NCBI RefSeq assembly: GCF_038502225.1
Contig: NC_091292.1
Coordinates: forward strand, 49,277,143 to 49,341,142
Direction of reading: 5' to 3'
DNA from: Cherax quadricarinatus
Taxonomy: Eukaryota; Arthropoda; Malacostraca; Decapoda; Parastacidae
Length of the DNA: 64,000 bases
A program made the position numbers and the translations under genes. Each line of letters starts with the position of its first letter. Position 1 is the first letter of the stretch. The notes beneath the pieces were generated by a model that was not told the DNA's origin, ran no database searches, and saw nothing but the letters and a program-made list of their open reading frames with translations. Of this stretch, positions 23,276 to 34,500 are shown piece by piece.

Positions 23276-24463
23276 ATGTCTCAAGTCTTCTCTAGCGATG
23301 CCTCAGTACATTCTGCTAGTACAACCATTAATGCATCAGTCCCAAATTCGAGTAATTCCTTATCAAACAACAGACACACTCAGACTTCGAGCCTTCGCAA
23401 TTTTAGTCGTGATCCTTATGATGCTATGCCGTTGTTCAATGGTAACTCAGACAACCTAGAAGGATGGTTTACTGCTGTTCCTGCTAGAGCAAATGCCTCA
23501 GTAGATGGTCCTCCATCAGAGAGTTGCCTAATTAGTATCGGAAAAGAGAGTTTAGCTCGTTCACCAGCTGCCTCATATGTCTTCAACTTGATCCGCATGA
23601 AGGACTTTCAGGATCTAACCAAGTGGCAAGATTATGAGCAATTAATCCGTAACTATCTCGAACCAGTACGAGAAACTGATACTTTTGTTGTTCTTATAGA
23701 ATTAGTGTGTACAGCTCCGAGGCCAGAGGAATCATTAGATGAGTTTGCTCTTCGTCTAAATAACCTAATGTCCTCATTCGTTAAAGCAGGTCTAAGTTCC
23801 AAGTACCTTAAAGACAATGATAAACCAGCTCTTGAGGGGTTTGCTAAATTAGCAGCATTCGGAGTTATTAAACAGCTAATGCCACCAACATCAATGTATG
23901 TGTATAACTCCAGTCCTCTAAATGCCACAATGGGACCGCTTGCAGCTCTTATCCATGTGCGTAATTTGTGTCCCGAGGGAACCTTCCCCTATCGAAGGTC
24001 TACGTCAACCACTTTGTCTACTCCTGTACCTCCTCTTGTTTGTGCTACAACCAAAACTCCCAATCAAAATCACTCGCGACCATCATCCAAAGCTAGTGTT
24101 AAGAGTCATCATTCCCGTAGCACTCGTAGCATGTACAGTACCCATAGCCAAAGAACTTGCTATAATTGTGGTTACCGTGGCCACATCGCGGTAAATTACC
24201 CTGATAGTCGCTCTAAGAGGCATCTTAATGCTGATAAGTACCAGTCCGATTTGCCTTACTGTACTTATCACAGAATTCATGGCCATGACACATCCGAGTG
24301 TAATGCTCTCTATAACCTCCAGTACTCTAGATCTTTCCGTGGCCGTTCCAACCGCAGAGCCAGGACAGGAAATAGAGATCAGGGTTCTCAGAATAACCAG
24401 AACCAGCCTCATTCTTCCAATTCGGGGGAATCCGAGCGCCCCAGTCTACTCGTCCAGTCATGA
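23276..24463 (+). CDS. gag: Gag of LTR element copy 2
   Basis: An intact 395-residue Gag. The N-terminus is Ser/Thr/Asn-rich (residues 1-45), followed by a capsid-like core (DAMPLFNG at about 52, then LIRNYLEP, GVIKQLMPP and LCPEGTFP). A CCHC-type knuckle lies at about 298-311 (CYNCGYRGHIAVNY), where the last cysteine is replaced by tyrosine; the copy 1 Gag has the normal cysteine. A second His/Cys cluster (YCTYHRIHGHDTSEC) and an Arg/Asn/Gln-rich tail follow. Gag assembles particles and packages the RNA. The start is the first ATG after the leader and aligns with copy 1. The next frame begins at 24460, overlapping by 4 bases, so pol may be expressed by reinitiation or frameshift. Confidence 0.85.
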   Translation: MSQVFSSDASVHSASTTINASVPNSSNSLSNNRHTQTSSLRNFSRDPYDAMPLFNGNSDNLEGWFTAVPARANASVDGPPSESCLISIGKESLARSPAASYVFNLIRMKDFQDLTKWQDYEQLIRNYLEPVRETDTFVVLIELVCTAPRPEESLDEFALRLNNLMSSFVKAGLSSKYLKDNDKPALEGFAKLAAFGVIKQLMPPTSMYVYNSSPLNATMGPLAALIHVRNLCPEGTFPYRRSTSTTLSTPVPPLVCATTKTPNQNHSRPSSKASVKSHHSRSTRSMYSTHSQRTCYNCGYRGHIAVNYPDSRSKRHLNADKYQSDLPYCTYHRIHGHDTSECNALYNLQYSRSFRGRSNRRARTGNRDQGSQNNQNQPHSSNSGESERPSLLVQS

Positions 24464-25698
24464 CAGTAGGTGATAATGAGTACACCATCCCTGTTCAAAA
24501 TTCCTATGAAGCCTTAAGCAGCCTTGAGAATGACAACCCTGCTGTTGATGTTGCTTCACACGTCTCTGACGTAGAGGAATTTGGGGATGAAGTGGAACAT
24601 GCCTTCTCCGATGACAACCCACCCTTCTGTTTGCACATAACTCCAAATGAAACGATAGGTCCTATAGTGCAAGCTTCTATTCATAATGATCCCGTTCATG
24701 TGTTCATGGACTCTGGTGTGCAAGTTAATATTATCAGGTCTAGTTTGTTTAAAGAGAAGCAGTTACGACGTGTCCTCCTCGTTGAACCAACTTCCTTAAC
24801 CTCCCTTAGTGGAGTAGCTGGTTCCCTTCTGCGTGTCTGAGGTCAGACTTCACTCATCTTTTCTATCCAAGGTAGAGATTTTACTGCTTCTTTCCTTGTT
24901 GTCGACCAAATTACTTTCCCTGGTGACCTTCTACTGGGATTTGTTTCTATGAGAGATTTACGCATTGTGCTTGACCCGAACCAATGGCATGCCCAAATTG
25001 ACTACTTGATCGTTCCATTTTGGGGTTACCAGCTTGGATCAGAGATCTGCCGTACTGCCACAGAGTACGATGTACGGATTAAGTCCTTACAAGCCGATGT
25101 ATTTTCCAGTAGCGTACCCAAGCGGTCAGGCACTAGTAACTCTGTCTCTCCCATCTGTGTTCCACCTACACCTTCAGACATGCAAGATAGTGTATTGCCT
25201 CAAGTGTCCGAGGACGCTCTGACTACCATGAGTGCTCAGCCTATCCCTGCAATGTCTGCTAGTCCAAGTAGTAGTTTCTCCACAGGGGACGCCTTGTCGG
25301 AAAACGATTACTTGAAACTAGTAATGCCATCTCTTGTTGATGTCACATGCCGTCTGCAGAAAGACGTCTCTGTTGCGGCTAGTGCTCTCACTAGAGTGTC
25401 TGTTGTTGTTCCTAATGTTCCAGATGGTGATAACGTCCTAGTTGACAGTGATTCCTGCAAGGTCAAGGGTTTATTTGTTGAACCTTCCTTACATGTTGTA
25501 AGAGACAGTAAGATCCATTTATTCCTTGCTAACACTTCGGGTCACAGTGTTCGTCTCAAAGCAAATACTAATCTTGTTGACCTGGTTCACTATCCTTACT
25601 CTGTTCAAGTACAGGATGACGTTCCACCTGACCAGTGGGTCAGTGCTATTTCAACAGGGGAGACCTCATCCACTATACTGGATCAATCCATTCTATAG
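24460..25698 (+). pseudogene. Pol N-terminal part: aspartic protease and spacer, then deletion
   Basis: Frame 24460-24840 contains the aspartic protease active site FMDSGVQVNII (about residue 86), the DSG form of the motif. It ends early at TGA 24838-24840. The protease continues in another frame (GRDFTASFLVVD, LLGFVSMRDL), which carries on as an open frame to 25698. This later part has a conserved-looking spacer (VNTNLVDLVHYPYSVQV type, GLFVEPSLH). Normally RT would follow, but sequence matching the LTR begins at 25694, so RT through integrase is deleted. The protease processes Gag-Pol in intact relatives. This copy is non-autonomous. Confidence 0.8.
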
Positions 25699-25911
25699 AC
25701 GATCCCTATTAGGCCTAGTGACTGTATGACGTCACGGGATGCGCATGAGTGAATGGGACGCGCTACCTCGCCCTCAGTCCATGCTTAGACATACAACAGG
25801 CAAGCAGGCAGGCCGGGCCCTTCCCTTACCACAGTCTTACAATATATAGCGTTACCATCCACAAGTGTGTTTATCTTCAACCATCATATCTCCTTCCGAA
25901 CCCCCACGACA
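25694..25911 (+). repeat. Partial 3' LTR of LTR element copy 2
   Basis: Matches bases 20756-20972 of the 5' LTR and lacks its first 79 bases. The join lies in a short TATAGAC homology, so the deletion probably used microhomology or template switching. The end CACGACA differs from TATGACA at two bases. Confidence 0.88.
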
Positions 25912-28900
25912 GCAGAGCACTCATAAACCCATCCTGTACTCTCCAAGATCTCTCCCACACCGATCCTGTACTTCCCAGAGCAACCCCACACCTATCCTGC
26001 CTCTTACAGAGCACTCCCACACCCATCCTGCACTCACCCAGAGCACTCCCACACCCATCCTGTACTCTCTAAGAGAACCACACCGATCCTGTACTCTCTA
26101 AGAGCACCCCCACACCCTTCCTGTACTCTCCCAGAGCACTCCCACACCCTTCCTGTACTCTCTAATAGAACCGCACCGATCCTGTACTCTCTTAGAGCAC
26201 CCCCACACCCTTCCTGTACTCTCTCAGAGCACTCCCACACCCATCCTGTACTCTCCCAGAGCACTTCCACATCCTTCCTGTACTCTCCCAGAGCACTCCC
26301 ACATCCTTCCTGTATTCTCCCAGACCACCCCCACACCCATCCTCTGCTTTCCCACAGAACTCCCACCTCTATCCAGTACTCTCCCAGAGCAATCCCACAC
26401 CCATCCTGTACTCTCCAGGAGCGCTCCCACATCCTTCCTGTAATCTCCCCGAGCACTCCCACATCCTTCCTGTATTCTCCCAGACCACTCCCACACCCAT
26501 CCTCTGCTCTCCCACAGAACTCCCACACCTCTCCTGTACTCTCCCAGAGCACCCCCATACCCATCCTGAACTCTCCCAGAGCACTCCCACACCCATCCTG
26601 TACTCTCTAAGAGAACCTCACCGATCCTGTACTCTCTTAGAGCACCCCCACACCCATCCTGTACTCTCTAAGAGAACCTCACCGATCCTGTACTGTCTCA
26701 GAGCACCCCCACACCCTTCCTGTACTATTCCAAAGCACTCCCACACTCATCCTGTACTCTCCCAGAGCACTCCCACATCCTTCCTGTACTCTCCCAGAGC
26801 ACTCCCACATCCTTCCTGCATTCTACCAGACCACTCCCACACCCATCCTCTGCTCTCCCACAGAACTCCAACACCTATCCTGTACTCTCCCAGAGCACTC
26901 CCACATCTTTCCTGTACTCTCCCCGAGCACTCCCACATCCTTCCTGTATTCTCCCAGACCACTCCCACACCCATCCTCTGCTCTCCCACAGAACTCCCAC
27001 ACCTCTCCTGTACTCTCCCAGAGCACTTACATACCCTTCCTGTACTCTCCCAGACCACTCCCACACCTATCCTCTGCTCTCCCACAGATCTCCAACACCT
27101 ATCCTGTACTCTCCCACAGCACTCCCACACCCTTCCTATACTCTCCCAGAACAAGCACACACTCTCTGTACTCTCCCATAGCACTCCCACACCCTTCATG
27201 GTCTCTCTCACAGAACTTTCACACCCATCCTGAACTCTCCCAGAGAACACCCACACCCTTCCTGTACTCTCCCAGAGCACTCCCACACCCATCCTGTACT
27301 CTCTAAGAGAACTGCACCGATCCTGTACTCTCTTAGAGCACCCCCACACTCATCCTGTACTCTACAAGAGCACTCCCACATCCTGTACTTTCCCCGAGCA
27401 CTCCCACATCCTTTGTGTATTCTCCCAGACCATTCTCAGACCCATCTTCTGCTCTCCCACAGAACTCCAACACCTATCCTGTACTCTCTCAGAGCACTCC
27501 CCCACCCTTCCTGTACTCTCCCAGACCACTCCCACACCCATCCTCCGCTCTCCCACAGAACTCCCACACCCTTCCTGTACTCTCCCACAGCACTTCAACA
27601 CCCTTCCTATACTCTCCCAGAACACGCACACACTTTCTGTACTCTCCCATAGCACTCCCACACCCTATATGGTCTCCCTCACAGAACTTTCACACCCATC
27701 CTGAACTCTCCCAGAGTACTCCCACACCCTTCCTGTACTCTCCCAGAGCACTCCCACACTCTTCCTGTGGTCTCCCACAGCAGTTTCACACCTATCCTGT
27801 ACTCTGGCAGAGCACGCATAAACCCATCCTGTACTCTCCAAGATCTCTCCCACACCTATCTTGTACTTCCCAGAGCAATCCCACACCCATCCTGCCTCTT
27901 ACAGAGCACTCCCACACCCATCCTGCACTCTCCCATAGCACTCTCACACCCATACTGTACTCTCTAAGACAACCGCACCGATCCTGTACTCTCTAAGAGC
28001 ACCCCCACACCCTTCCTGTACTCTCCCAGAGCACTCCCACACCCATCCTGTACTCTCTAAGAGAACCGCACCGATCCTGTACTATCTTAGAGCACCCCCA
28101 CACCCTTCCTGTACTCTCCCAGAGCACTCCCACACCAATCCTGTACTCTCTAAGAGAACCGCACCGATCCTGTACTCTCTTAGAGCACCCCTACACCCTT
28201 CCTGTACTATCCCAGAGCACTCCCACACCCATCCTGTACTCTCCCAGAGCACTCCTACATCCTTCCTGTACTCTCCCAGAGCACTCCAACATCCTTCCTG
28301 TATTCTCCCAGACCACTCCTACACCCATCCTCTGCTCTCCCACAGAACTCCCACACCTATCCTATACTCTCCCAGAGCACTCCCACACCCTTCCTGTACT
28401 CTCCCAGACCACTCCCACACCTATCCTCTGCTCTCCAACAGATCTCAAACAGCTATCCTGTACTCTCCTACAGCACTCCCACACCCTTCCTATACTCTCC
28501 CAGAACACGCACACACTTTCTGTACTCTCCCATAGCGCTCCTACACCCTTCATGGTCTCCCTCACATAACTTTCACGCCCATCCTGAACTCTCCTAGAGC
28601 ACTCCCACACCCTTCCTGTACTCTCCCAGAGCACTCCCACACCCATCCTGTTCTCTCTAAGAGAACCGCATCTATCCTGTACTCTCTTAGACCACCCCCG
28701 CACCCTTCCTGTACTCTCCCAGAGCACTCCCACACCCTTCCTGTACTGTCTAAAAGAACCGCACGGATCCTGTACTCTCTTAGAGCACCCCCACACCCAT
28801 CCTGTACTCTCTAAGAGAACCGCACAGATCCTATACTCTCTTAGAGCACCCCTACACCCTTCCTGTACTATCCCAAAGCACTCCCACACTCTTCCTGCAC

Positions 28901-31117
28901 TCTCCCAGAGCACTCCCACATCCTTCCTGTACTCTCCCAGAGCAGTCCCTCATCCTTCCTGTATTCTCCCAGACCACTCCCACACCCATCCTCTGCTCTC
29001 TCACAGAACTCCAACACCTATCCTGCACTCTCCCATAGCACTCCCACACCCTGCACTCTCCCAGACCACTCCCACACCCATCCTCCGCTCTCCCTCAGAA
29101 CTCCAACACATATCCTGTACTCTCCCACAGCACTCCCACACCATTCCTATACTCTCCCAGAACACGCACACACTTTCTGTACTCTCCCATAGCACTCCCA
29201 CACCCTTCATGGTCTCCCTCACAGAACTTTCACACCCATCCTGAACTCTCTCAGATCACTCCCACACCCTTCCTGTAGTCTCCCAGAGCAGTTTCACACC
29301 TATCCTGTACTCTGGCAGAGCACTCATAAACCCATCCTGTACTCTCCAAGATCTCTCCCACACCGATCCTGTACTTTCCAGAGCACCCCCACACCCATCC
29401 TGCCTCTTACAGAGCACTCCCACACCCATCCTGCGCTATCCCAGAGCACTCCCACACCAATCCTGTTTTCTCTAAGAGCACTCCCACACACATCCTGTAC
29501 TCTCTTAGAGCACCCCCACACCCTTCCTGTACTCCCCCAGAGCACTCCCACACCCATCCAGTACTCTCAAAGAGAGCCGCACCGATCCTGTACTCTCTTA
29601 GAGCACCTCCACCCCCTTCCTGTAGTCTCCCAGAGCACTCCCACACCCTTCCTGTACTCTCCCAGAGCACTCCCACACCCATCCTGTACTCTCTAATAGA
29701 ACCGCACCTATCCTGTACTCTCCCAGAGCACTCCCACACCCTTCCTGTACTCTCCCAGATCACTCCTACACCCATCATCTGCTCTCCCACAGAACTCCAA
29801 CACCTATCCTGTACTCTCCCACAGCACTCCCACACCCTTCCTATACTCTCCCAGAACACGCACACACTTTCTGTACTCTCCCATAGCACTCCCACACCCT
29901 TCATGGTCTCCCTCACAGAACTTTCACACCCATCCTGAACTCTCCCAGAGCACTCCCACACCCTTCCTGTACTCTCCCAGAGCACTCCCACACCCTTCCT
30001 GTAGTCTCCCAGAGCAGTTTCACACCTATCCTGTACTCTCGCAGAGCACTCATAAACCCATCCTGTACTCTCCAAGATCTCTCCCACACCGATCTTGTAC
30101 TTCCCAGAGCACCCCCACACCAATCCCACACTCTCCCTGAGCATTCGTACACCCATCATGTACTCTAGCAAAGAACTCCCACACGCATCCTGTACACACC
30201 CACCTAACTCCAACACCCATCCTGAACTCTCCCAGAGCACTCCCACACTCATCCTGTACTTTTCCAGAGCACTTCCCCACCTATCCTGTATTCTCTTAGA
30301 GCGCTCCCACACCCTTCTTGTACTCTCCCAGAACACTCTCGCACACTTTTTGTATCTCAAAGAACACTCCCAGTCATTCTTTACTCTCTCAGAGCACTCT
30401 CACACCCTGTACTCTTCCAGAGCCCTCACACACCTTTCCTGTACTCTCCCAGAGCACTTCCACACTCATCATGTACTCTCCCAGAGCACCCCAACACGCA
30501 TAATGTACTGTCCCACAGCACTCCCACTCCCATTCAGTACTCACCCAGAGCACTCCCACACCTATCCTGCACACACCCAGAGCACTCCCACTCCATCCTA
30601 TACTCTCCCAGATTGCTCCCATACCCATACCCATCCTGTACTCCGCGACAGCATTCGCACACCCTCACACATTTTGAACTCTTACAGAGCACTTCCACAC
30701 TCATCCTGTTCTTTCCCAGAGCACTCCGACACCCTTCATGTACTCTCCCAGCGCACTCCCACACTTAATCTGTACTCTTGAAGAGCACTCCGACACCCTT
30801 CATGTACTCTCCCAGAGCACTCCGGCACCCTTCATGTACTCTCTCAGAGCACTCCCACACCTACCCTGTACTCTCCCAGAGCTCTCCCACTCCATCTTGT
30901 ACTCCCCAGGAGCACTCCTACACGCACCGTGTACTCTCCCAGAGCTTTTCCACACCCATCTTGTACTCTCCCGGAGCATTCCTATACCCATCCTGTACTC
31001 TCCCAGTCCATTCCTACACCCACCATGTACTCTCCCAGAGCTCTCCCACACCATCTTGTACTCTCCCAGATCACTCCCATACCTATCCTGTACTCTCCCA
31101 CAACACTACCTCACCTC
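25912..31117. repeat. 32-bp minisatellite array, right block
   Basis: Continuation of the array begun at 18263; about 160 units, more divergent than the left block. A recurrent marker unit (CATGGTCTCCCTCACAGAAC) appears near 27197, 28550, 29212 and 29900 and in the left block near 20060 and 20570, showing higher-order blocks of roughly 15-27 units. The last 1 kb (30100-31117) is the most degenerate. Open frames on both strands are by-products of a stop-poor repeat. Confidence 0.95.
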
Positions 31118-31559
31118 GCAAGAAAAACACTAGGTCCTCGCACATAAAATCCGTCCTCACATGCACATCATTTTCTGCGGGAGCATGCACACTAACCAAA
31201 GACACCCTCTCCCCTGTCCACCACCCATCCACACGCAAAACCCTCCCCCCTCCTCCCCCTCACTTCTCTGGCTCGCCTCCCGGATCAAGATACTCTTTTA
31301 AATGAGCAGATGGCAGTGTCACCACCTGATACCCTTCCACCTCCAACACTCTACCCTCCTTAAAATTGTGTTCTTGTAGAAACACGACAGTCATCTTAGA
31401 TATATACAAAAACATCTTAAACCATTCTCTCTTCACACCATTACACAATCCATTAACATTCATTTTCATACAACCGAGGCCGCTTAAAGTTTCCATCCTT
31501 GCCTCTTCTATCCACTTCCCAGGTCCACCAGAACTTGGGGCACCACCTGTCACCCTCAC
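31118..31559 (-). pseudogene. LINE ORF2 start: endonuclease fragment
   Basis: The minus strand from 31559 encodes the start of a LINE endonuclease: MNVNGL (metal-binding Asn), then VVFLQEHN with the catalytic Glu, and EVEGYQVV. Past a stop at 31260-31262, another frame continues with RVSLVSVHAPAEN and LVFFLR to about 31120. It ends at the edge of the minisatellite. The family is not certain. It lies downstream of an ORF1-like frame on the same strand, in normal LINE order. Confidence 0.7.
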
Positions 31560-31659
31560 ACCACCTTCCCGCCCCCCCCCTTCTTTCGGTGCCGCTTGTC
31601 GTGGCCACCACTACAATCCCCATCCACCCAAGACTGCTTCCCAGGCCACTGCGCCGGCA

Positions 31660-32306
31660 TCAGGACATCATCTTAATCTGATGCAGTGGCCTGCTTCCTC
31701 GTGTCATTGTCCTCCATGCCTCCATGTCATTGTCCAGGGAGGCCACACAATGGACCTCTATCTCCACTGAGCATTGTTCCACTGAACACAGTGACGCCTC
31801 AGACACGCTGTTAGGCTCATTTTCCCCAAGGTGCTCCTGCCGTTCACATACCACTGCCGTCAGCTCGGTACCACCCAACTGCTCAGGTACATCCACCTCC
31901 GCAGGCGGTGACAAGGTCTGCAACACTGCAGCCAGCACTTCCTCCTGTACCTGCGCCTCGTCACTTGCCGCTGGTAAAGTCTCGGGGCCCGTTAGCTCTG
32001 CAAGGGCCTCGCCCTCTCCCGAAGCTACTAGCGTCTCCTCCACTATCTCACTCCATAGATTACCACGCCCTCCATCACTCCATTGTGCCTCAATGGCCAC
32101 CTCCCTCTCATGAACAGGTGCATCTGCTGCCGGGCTGTGCGCCCATTGCCGCTTCCCACACGCCGCTAGCATGTGATCGTAATCTCCACATAAGTGGAAA
32201 GTACGCCTCTGCCCTGCGTATGACACCATGACCTGTGTCTTATAATCCAACAGGTACACGTAGGACAGTATGGGATGCCGCAAAGTCATTTTTAGGGTAA
32301 AGGTGC
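31660..32306 (-). pseudogene. LINE ORF1 C-terminal part with degenerate zinc knuckle
   Basis: The minus strand reads DYKTQVMVSYAGQRRT followed by FHLCGDYDHMLAAC, a zinc-knuckle remnant in which the first cysteine is missing, then a long acidic tail rich in Glu, Ala and Val ending at 31660. This fits the nucleic-acid-binding ORF1 of a LINE preceding the endonuclease frame at 31559. The N-terminal residues read beyond 32306 come from the adjoining LTR and are not part of it. Function is inferred from position and knuckle only. Confidence 0.6.
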
Positions 32307-33197
32307 TGTGAGGGAAAAGTTCAATAGATGGGAGTAGCGAGGGAGTATATAGTAACAATAGTTTCATTGCCGGCTACTTGTTAAGGTAGGGTAAGTCAAG
32401 CTCCCGCTATTCCAGCCTTTTTTCCCCCTCCCCGAAAGTGATAGTTTCATTGCCGGCTACTTGTTAAGGTAGGGTAAGTCAAGCTCCCGCTATTCACTCC
32501 TTTTTTCCCCCACCCCGAAAGTGATAGTTTGACTACCGGCTGCTTGTTAAGGTAGGGTCAGTCTAGCTCCCACTATCCCTTCCCCTCCTTCTTCCCCCCC
32601 CCACCCGAAAGGTGACGTGTGGGGCTCCAGTCCAAACAGTAATCACTAGACTCACAGCTCCCAGCACTACTCTTGGATGACAGAGAGGGTCACCTGCCAA
32701 TCAACGAGTAGAACTGATGGAGATGGACTAATGTCCTGAGACTTCCCCTTTTTGGATTTAATTACCTCTGCACCTGTATGAAATTGCAGGACATAACCCC
32801 TCATCATTACAGCGGTAAAGAACCTGCGTTCCTGTCATCGGGATAGAATACTCAAGGCTATTCTGTGAAGAACTAGCCAGTGGGTTGTAACCAACACCTG
32901 CGACCCCCACCATCATCGGCAATGGCTACGATTTCAACAAGCAGTGTCACTAACACCAGACACCCAAGTTTTATATTAGCGTTGAATTCAGTTACCATTT
33001 ATATTTTTCATTTTTCATTTTCTTTAATGTAGGATTAATATTTCATATTTAATTATTTTATATTTTATATTTTCTATATAATAAAGTGTTTATGTTTGTC
33101 TGTTATTATTTCTTTTTCTATTCATTAATTTTCCTGAGGAGGAGCCAGCCTTGGTAATACTGTCTGAAGTTATTACAGGGCTGAGTAAGCCTTCACA
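32307..33197 (+). repeat. LTR of copy A (891 bp) with triplicated 83-bp segment
   Basis: Starts TGTGAGGG and ends CTTCACA, a 5-bp inverted end. It aligns with the LTRs at 35779-38106 and 43141-44050. Unlike those, it has three tandem copies of an 83-bp segment beginning ATAGTTT at 32358, 32441 and 32524. AATAAA lies at about 33080. A primer site TGGCGACCTTGCC begins at 33200. Confidence 0.9.
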
Positions 33198-33767
33198 AGT
33201 GGCGACCTTGCCAGGATCAACTCTACTGAATCAAGATTCAACTCCATCTCGAATCTACCATCAGAACTTCAACGCTGCATACCACAGGCGGTAACCACCA
33301 GCCATGAGTAATCATTCTCTATGGTAGGACTACAGTACAGGTATTTAAAAGATTTGGTGATTGTTATGGTCTCAATTTATTGTAAGTCAAGTCAAGGCAA
33401 GAATACTAGTTAATTCTGCCATCTATTTTTGTGTGAGCTTGAAACACTTTGGAGGATTAGACTCTAGGGACCCGAGATTTTCCAGTGACAATTTGTTTCA
33501 TTGAGCTTTTTATTATATCAAGGGAACTGTCATAGGACACTCTTGATTTGTTGGTGAGAAGATTGGATGGTCAAGTGACCCCATTCTACTTACTGTTTGC
33601 TCGGAGCCAGCATAGAACCTTTCATTTTAATTAATACATATTGTTTAATTGAAGCAGGGATTGAGCCCTCTGGTTTATTTACAGTTTGAGCGGAGCAGGA
33701 ATTGAACCCTCCGTTTTCTTTAATACCCGTTTCATTTCCCCTGATAGTTTAAGTTATTCTTGCAAGC
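33198..33767 (+). other. Leader of copy A
   Basis: Primer site TGGCGACCTTGCC at 33200, then about 560 noncoding bases matching 38107-38673 in copy B. Two tRNA-end-like phrases (GAGCGGAGCAGGAATTGAACC type) occur near 33650-33710. No gene seen. Confidence 0.75.
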
Positions 33768-34500
33768 ATGGAGGAATACCAGTTTTGGATGAACGCTGGA
33801 AGTAAGTTAGGAATAACACGGAAAAATTTAGAATCTTTCATTAGTGCTAAGATCAAGGAAAGACTTGAAAGAGAGAGAATTGAGAGAGAAGAGAGACAGT
33901 TAGAAAGGGAAAGAGAAGAAGAAAAGGAGAGAGAGAGAATCGAAAGAGAAGAGAAAAAGGAGAAAGAGAACCTTGAAAGACAGGAGAAAAAGGAGAGAGA
34001 GAAAATTGAGAGAGAAATCCAAGAAAGACAGTTAGAAAGAGAAAGAGAAGACAAAAAGGAGCGTGATAGACTTGATCGTGAAGAAAGAGCTAGAGAACGT
34101 GAGGAACAGGCTAAAGTACGTGAGGAACAGGCTAAAATAAGAGAACTTGAGGAAAGAGCAAAGGATAGAGAAGTTGAGGAAAAAGCTAGAGAACTTGAGT
34201 TAATAGAGAGAGAAAAGGATCGCGAGCTCGAAAAATCTCGCCTTGAATTAGAGAATAAAAAGTTAACTTTTACACAACAACAATTAGAGGAAGGAGTAAT
34301 GGAACAATGTGCAACGAACAACACCTAATTTACCTCCCTTCACAGAGGGGGAAGACATAACTTCATACATTATCAGGTTTGAAAATACCGCTACCCTCTG
34401 TGAATGGCCTGCTGACACCTGGGCTACCAGGTTAGGAATGTTATTTTCTGGTACCGCTTTGAATATCTATGCAACTTTGTCGCAGGATATCATATGCAGT
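33768..34500 (+). pseudogene. gag: Gag of copy A: long charged helix, frameshifted
   Basis: Starts MEEYQFWMNAGSKLGIT, then about 140 residues almost entirely of Glu, Arg, Lys and a few Leu/Gln (residues 30-170), predicted as a long charged single helix or coiled coil. The frame ends at 34326-34328, but the downstream domain (FTEGEDITSYIIRFENTATL) continues in another frame from about 34320, so an indel is present near 34310. Compared with copy B (38674), this Gag has a longer charged region and lacks the HIPT block. Homology stops at 34499. The antisense frame over this region is a shadow of its composition. Confidence 0.82.

Larger units (their letters stand above)
20677..25911 (+). mobile_element. 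LTR retrotransposon copy 2, internally deleted, inside the minisatellite
   Basis: The element starts with TGTCATA at 20677 and ends with CACGACA at 25911. Removing it together with one GCAG joins the minisatellite perfectly (CTCTGGCAG / AGCACTCATAAACCC), as in uninterrupted units at about 27808 and 29317, so GCAG is a 4-bp target duplication. Internal order: 5' LTR, primer-site-like TGGTGGCAG, 2.3-kb leader, gag, protease, truncated pol, partial 3' LTR. RT, RNase H and integrase are absent, lost in a deletion that ends inside the 3' LTR. Protein and leader match the copy at 5691-9364. The domain type suggests a Ty3/gypsy relative. Confidence 0.88.
32307..34500 (+). mobile_element. Gmr1-like LTR element copy A (truncated)
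   Basis: 5' LTR (32307-33197), primer site, leader and about half of gag. Homology to copy B ends at about 34499 (QDIIC), where an antisense gag fragment of a different element begins. No 3' LTR was found for it, so this is the left remnant of a once larger insertion. Confidence 0.85.

Noticed and set aside
25865..31305. Many open frames on both strands (CTLPDHSHTHP or ESTGRVWECSGR types)
   Set aside because: Same minisatellite; stop-poor composition explains the openness in all frames.
31366..32231. Plus-strand Ser/Pro/Thr-rich frames near 31.4-32.2 kb
   Set aside because: Antisense to the LINE ORF1/ORF2 frames that carry recognisable motifs.
33749..34324. Serine-rich 191-residue minus-strand frame
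   Set aside because: Antisense shadow of the Glu/Arg-rich Gag.
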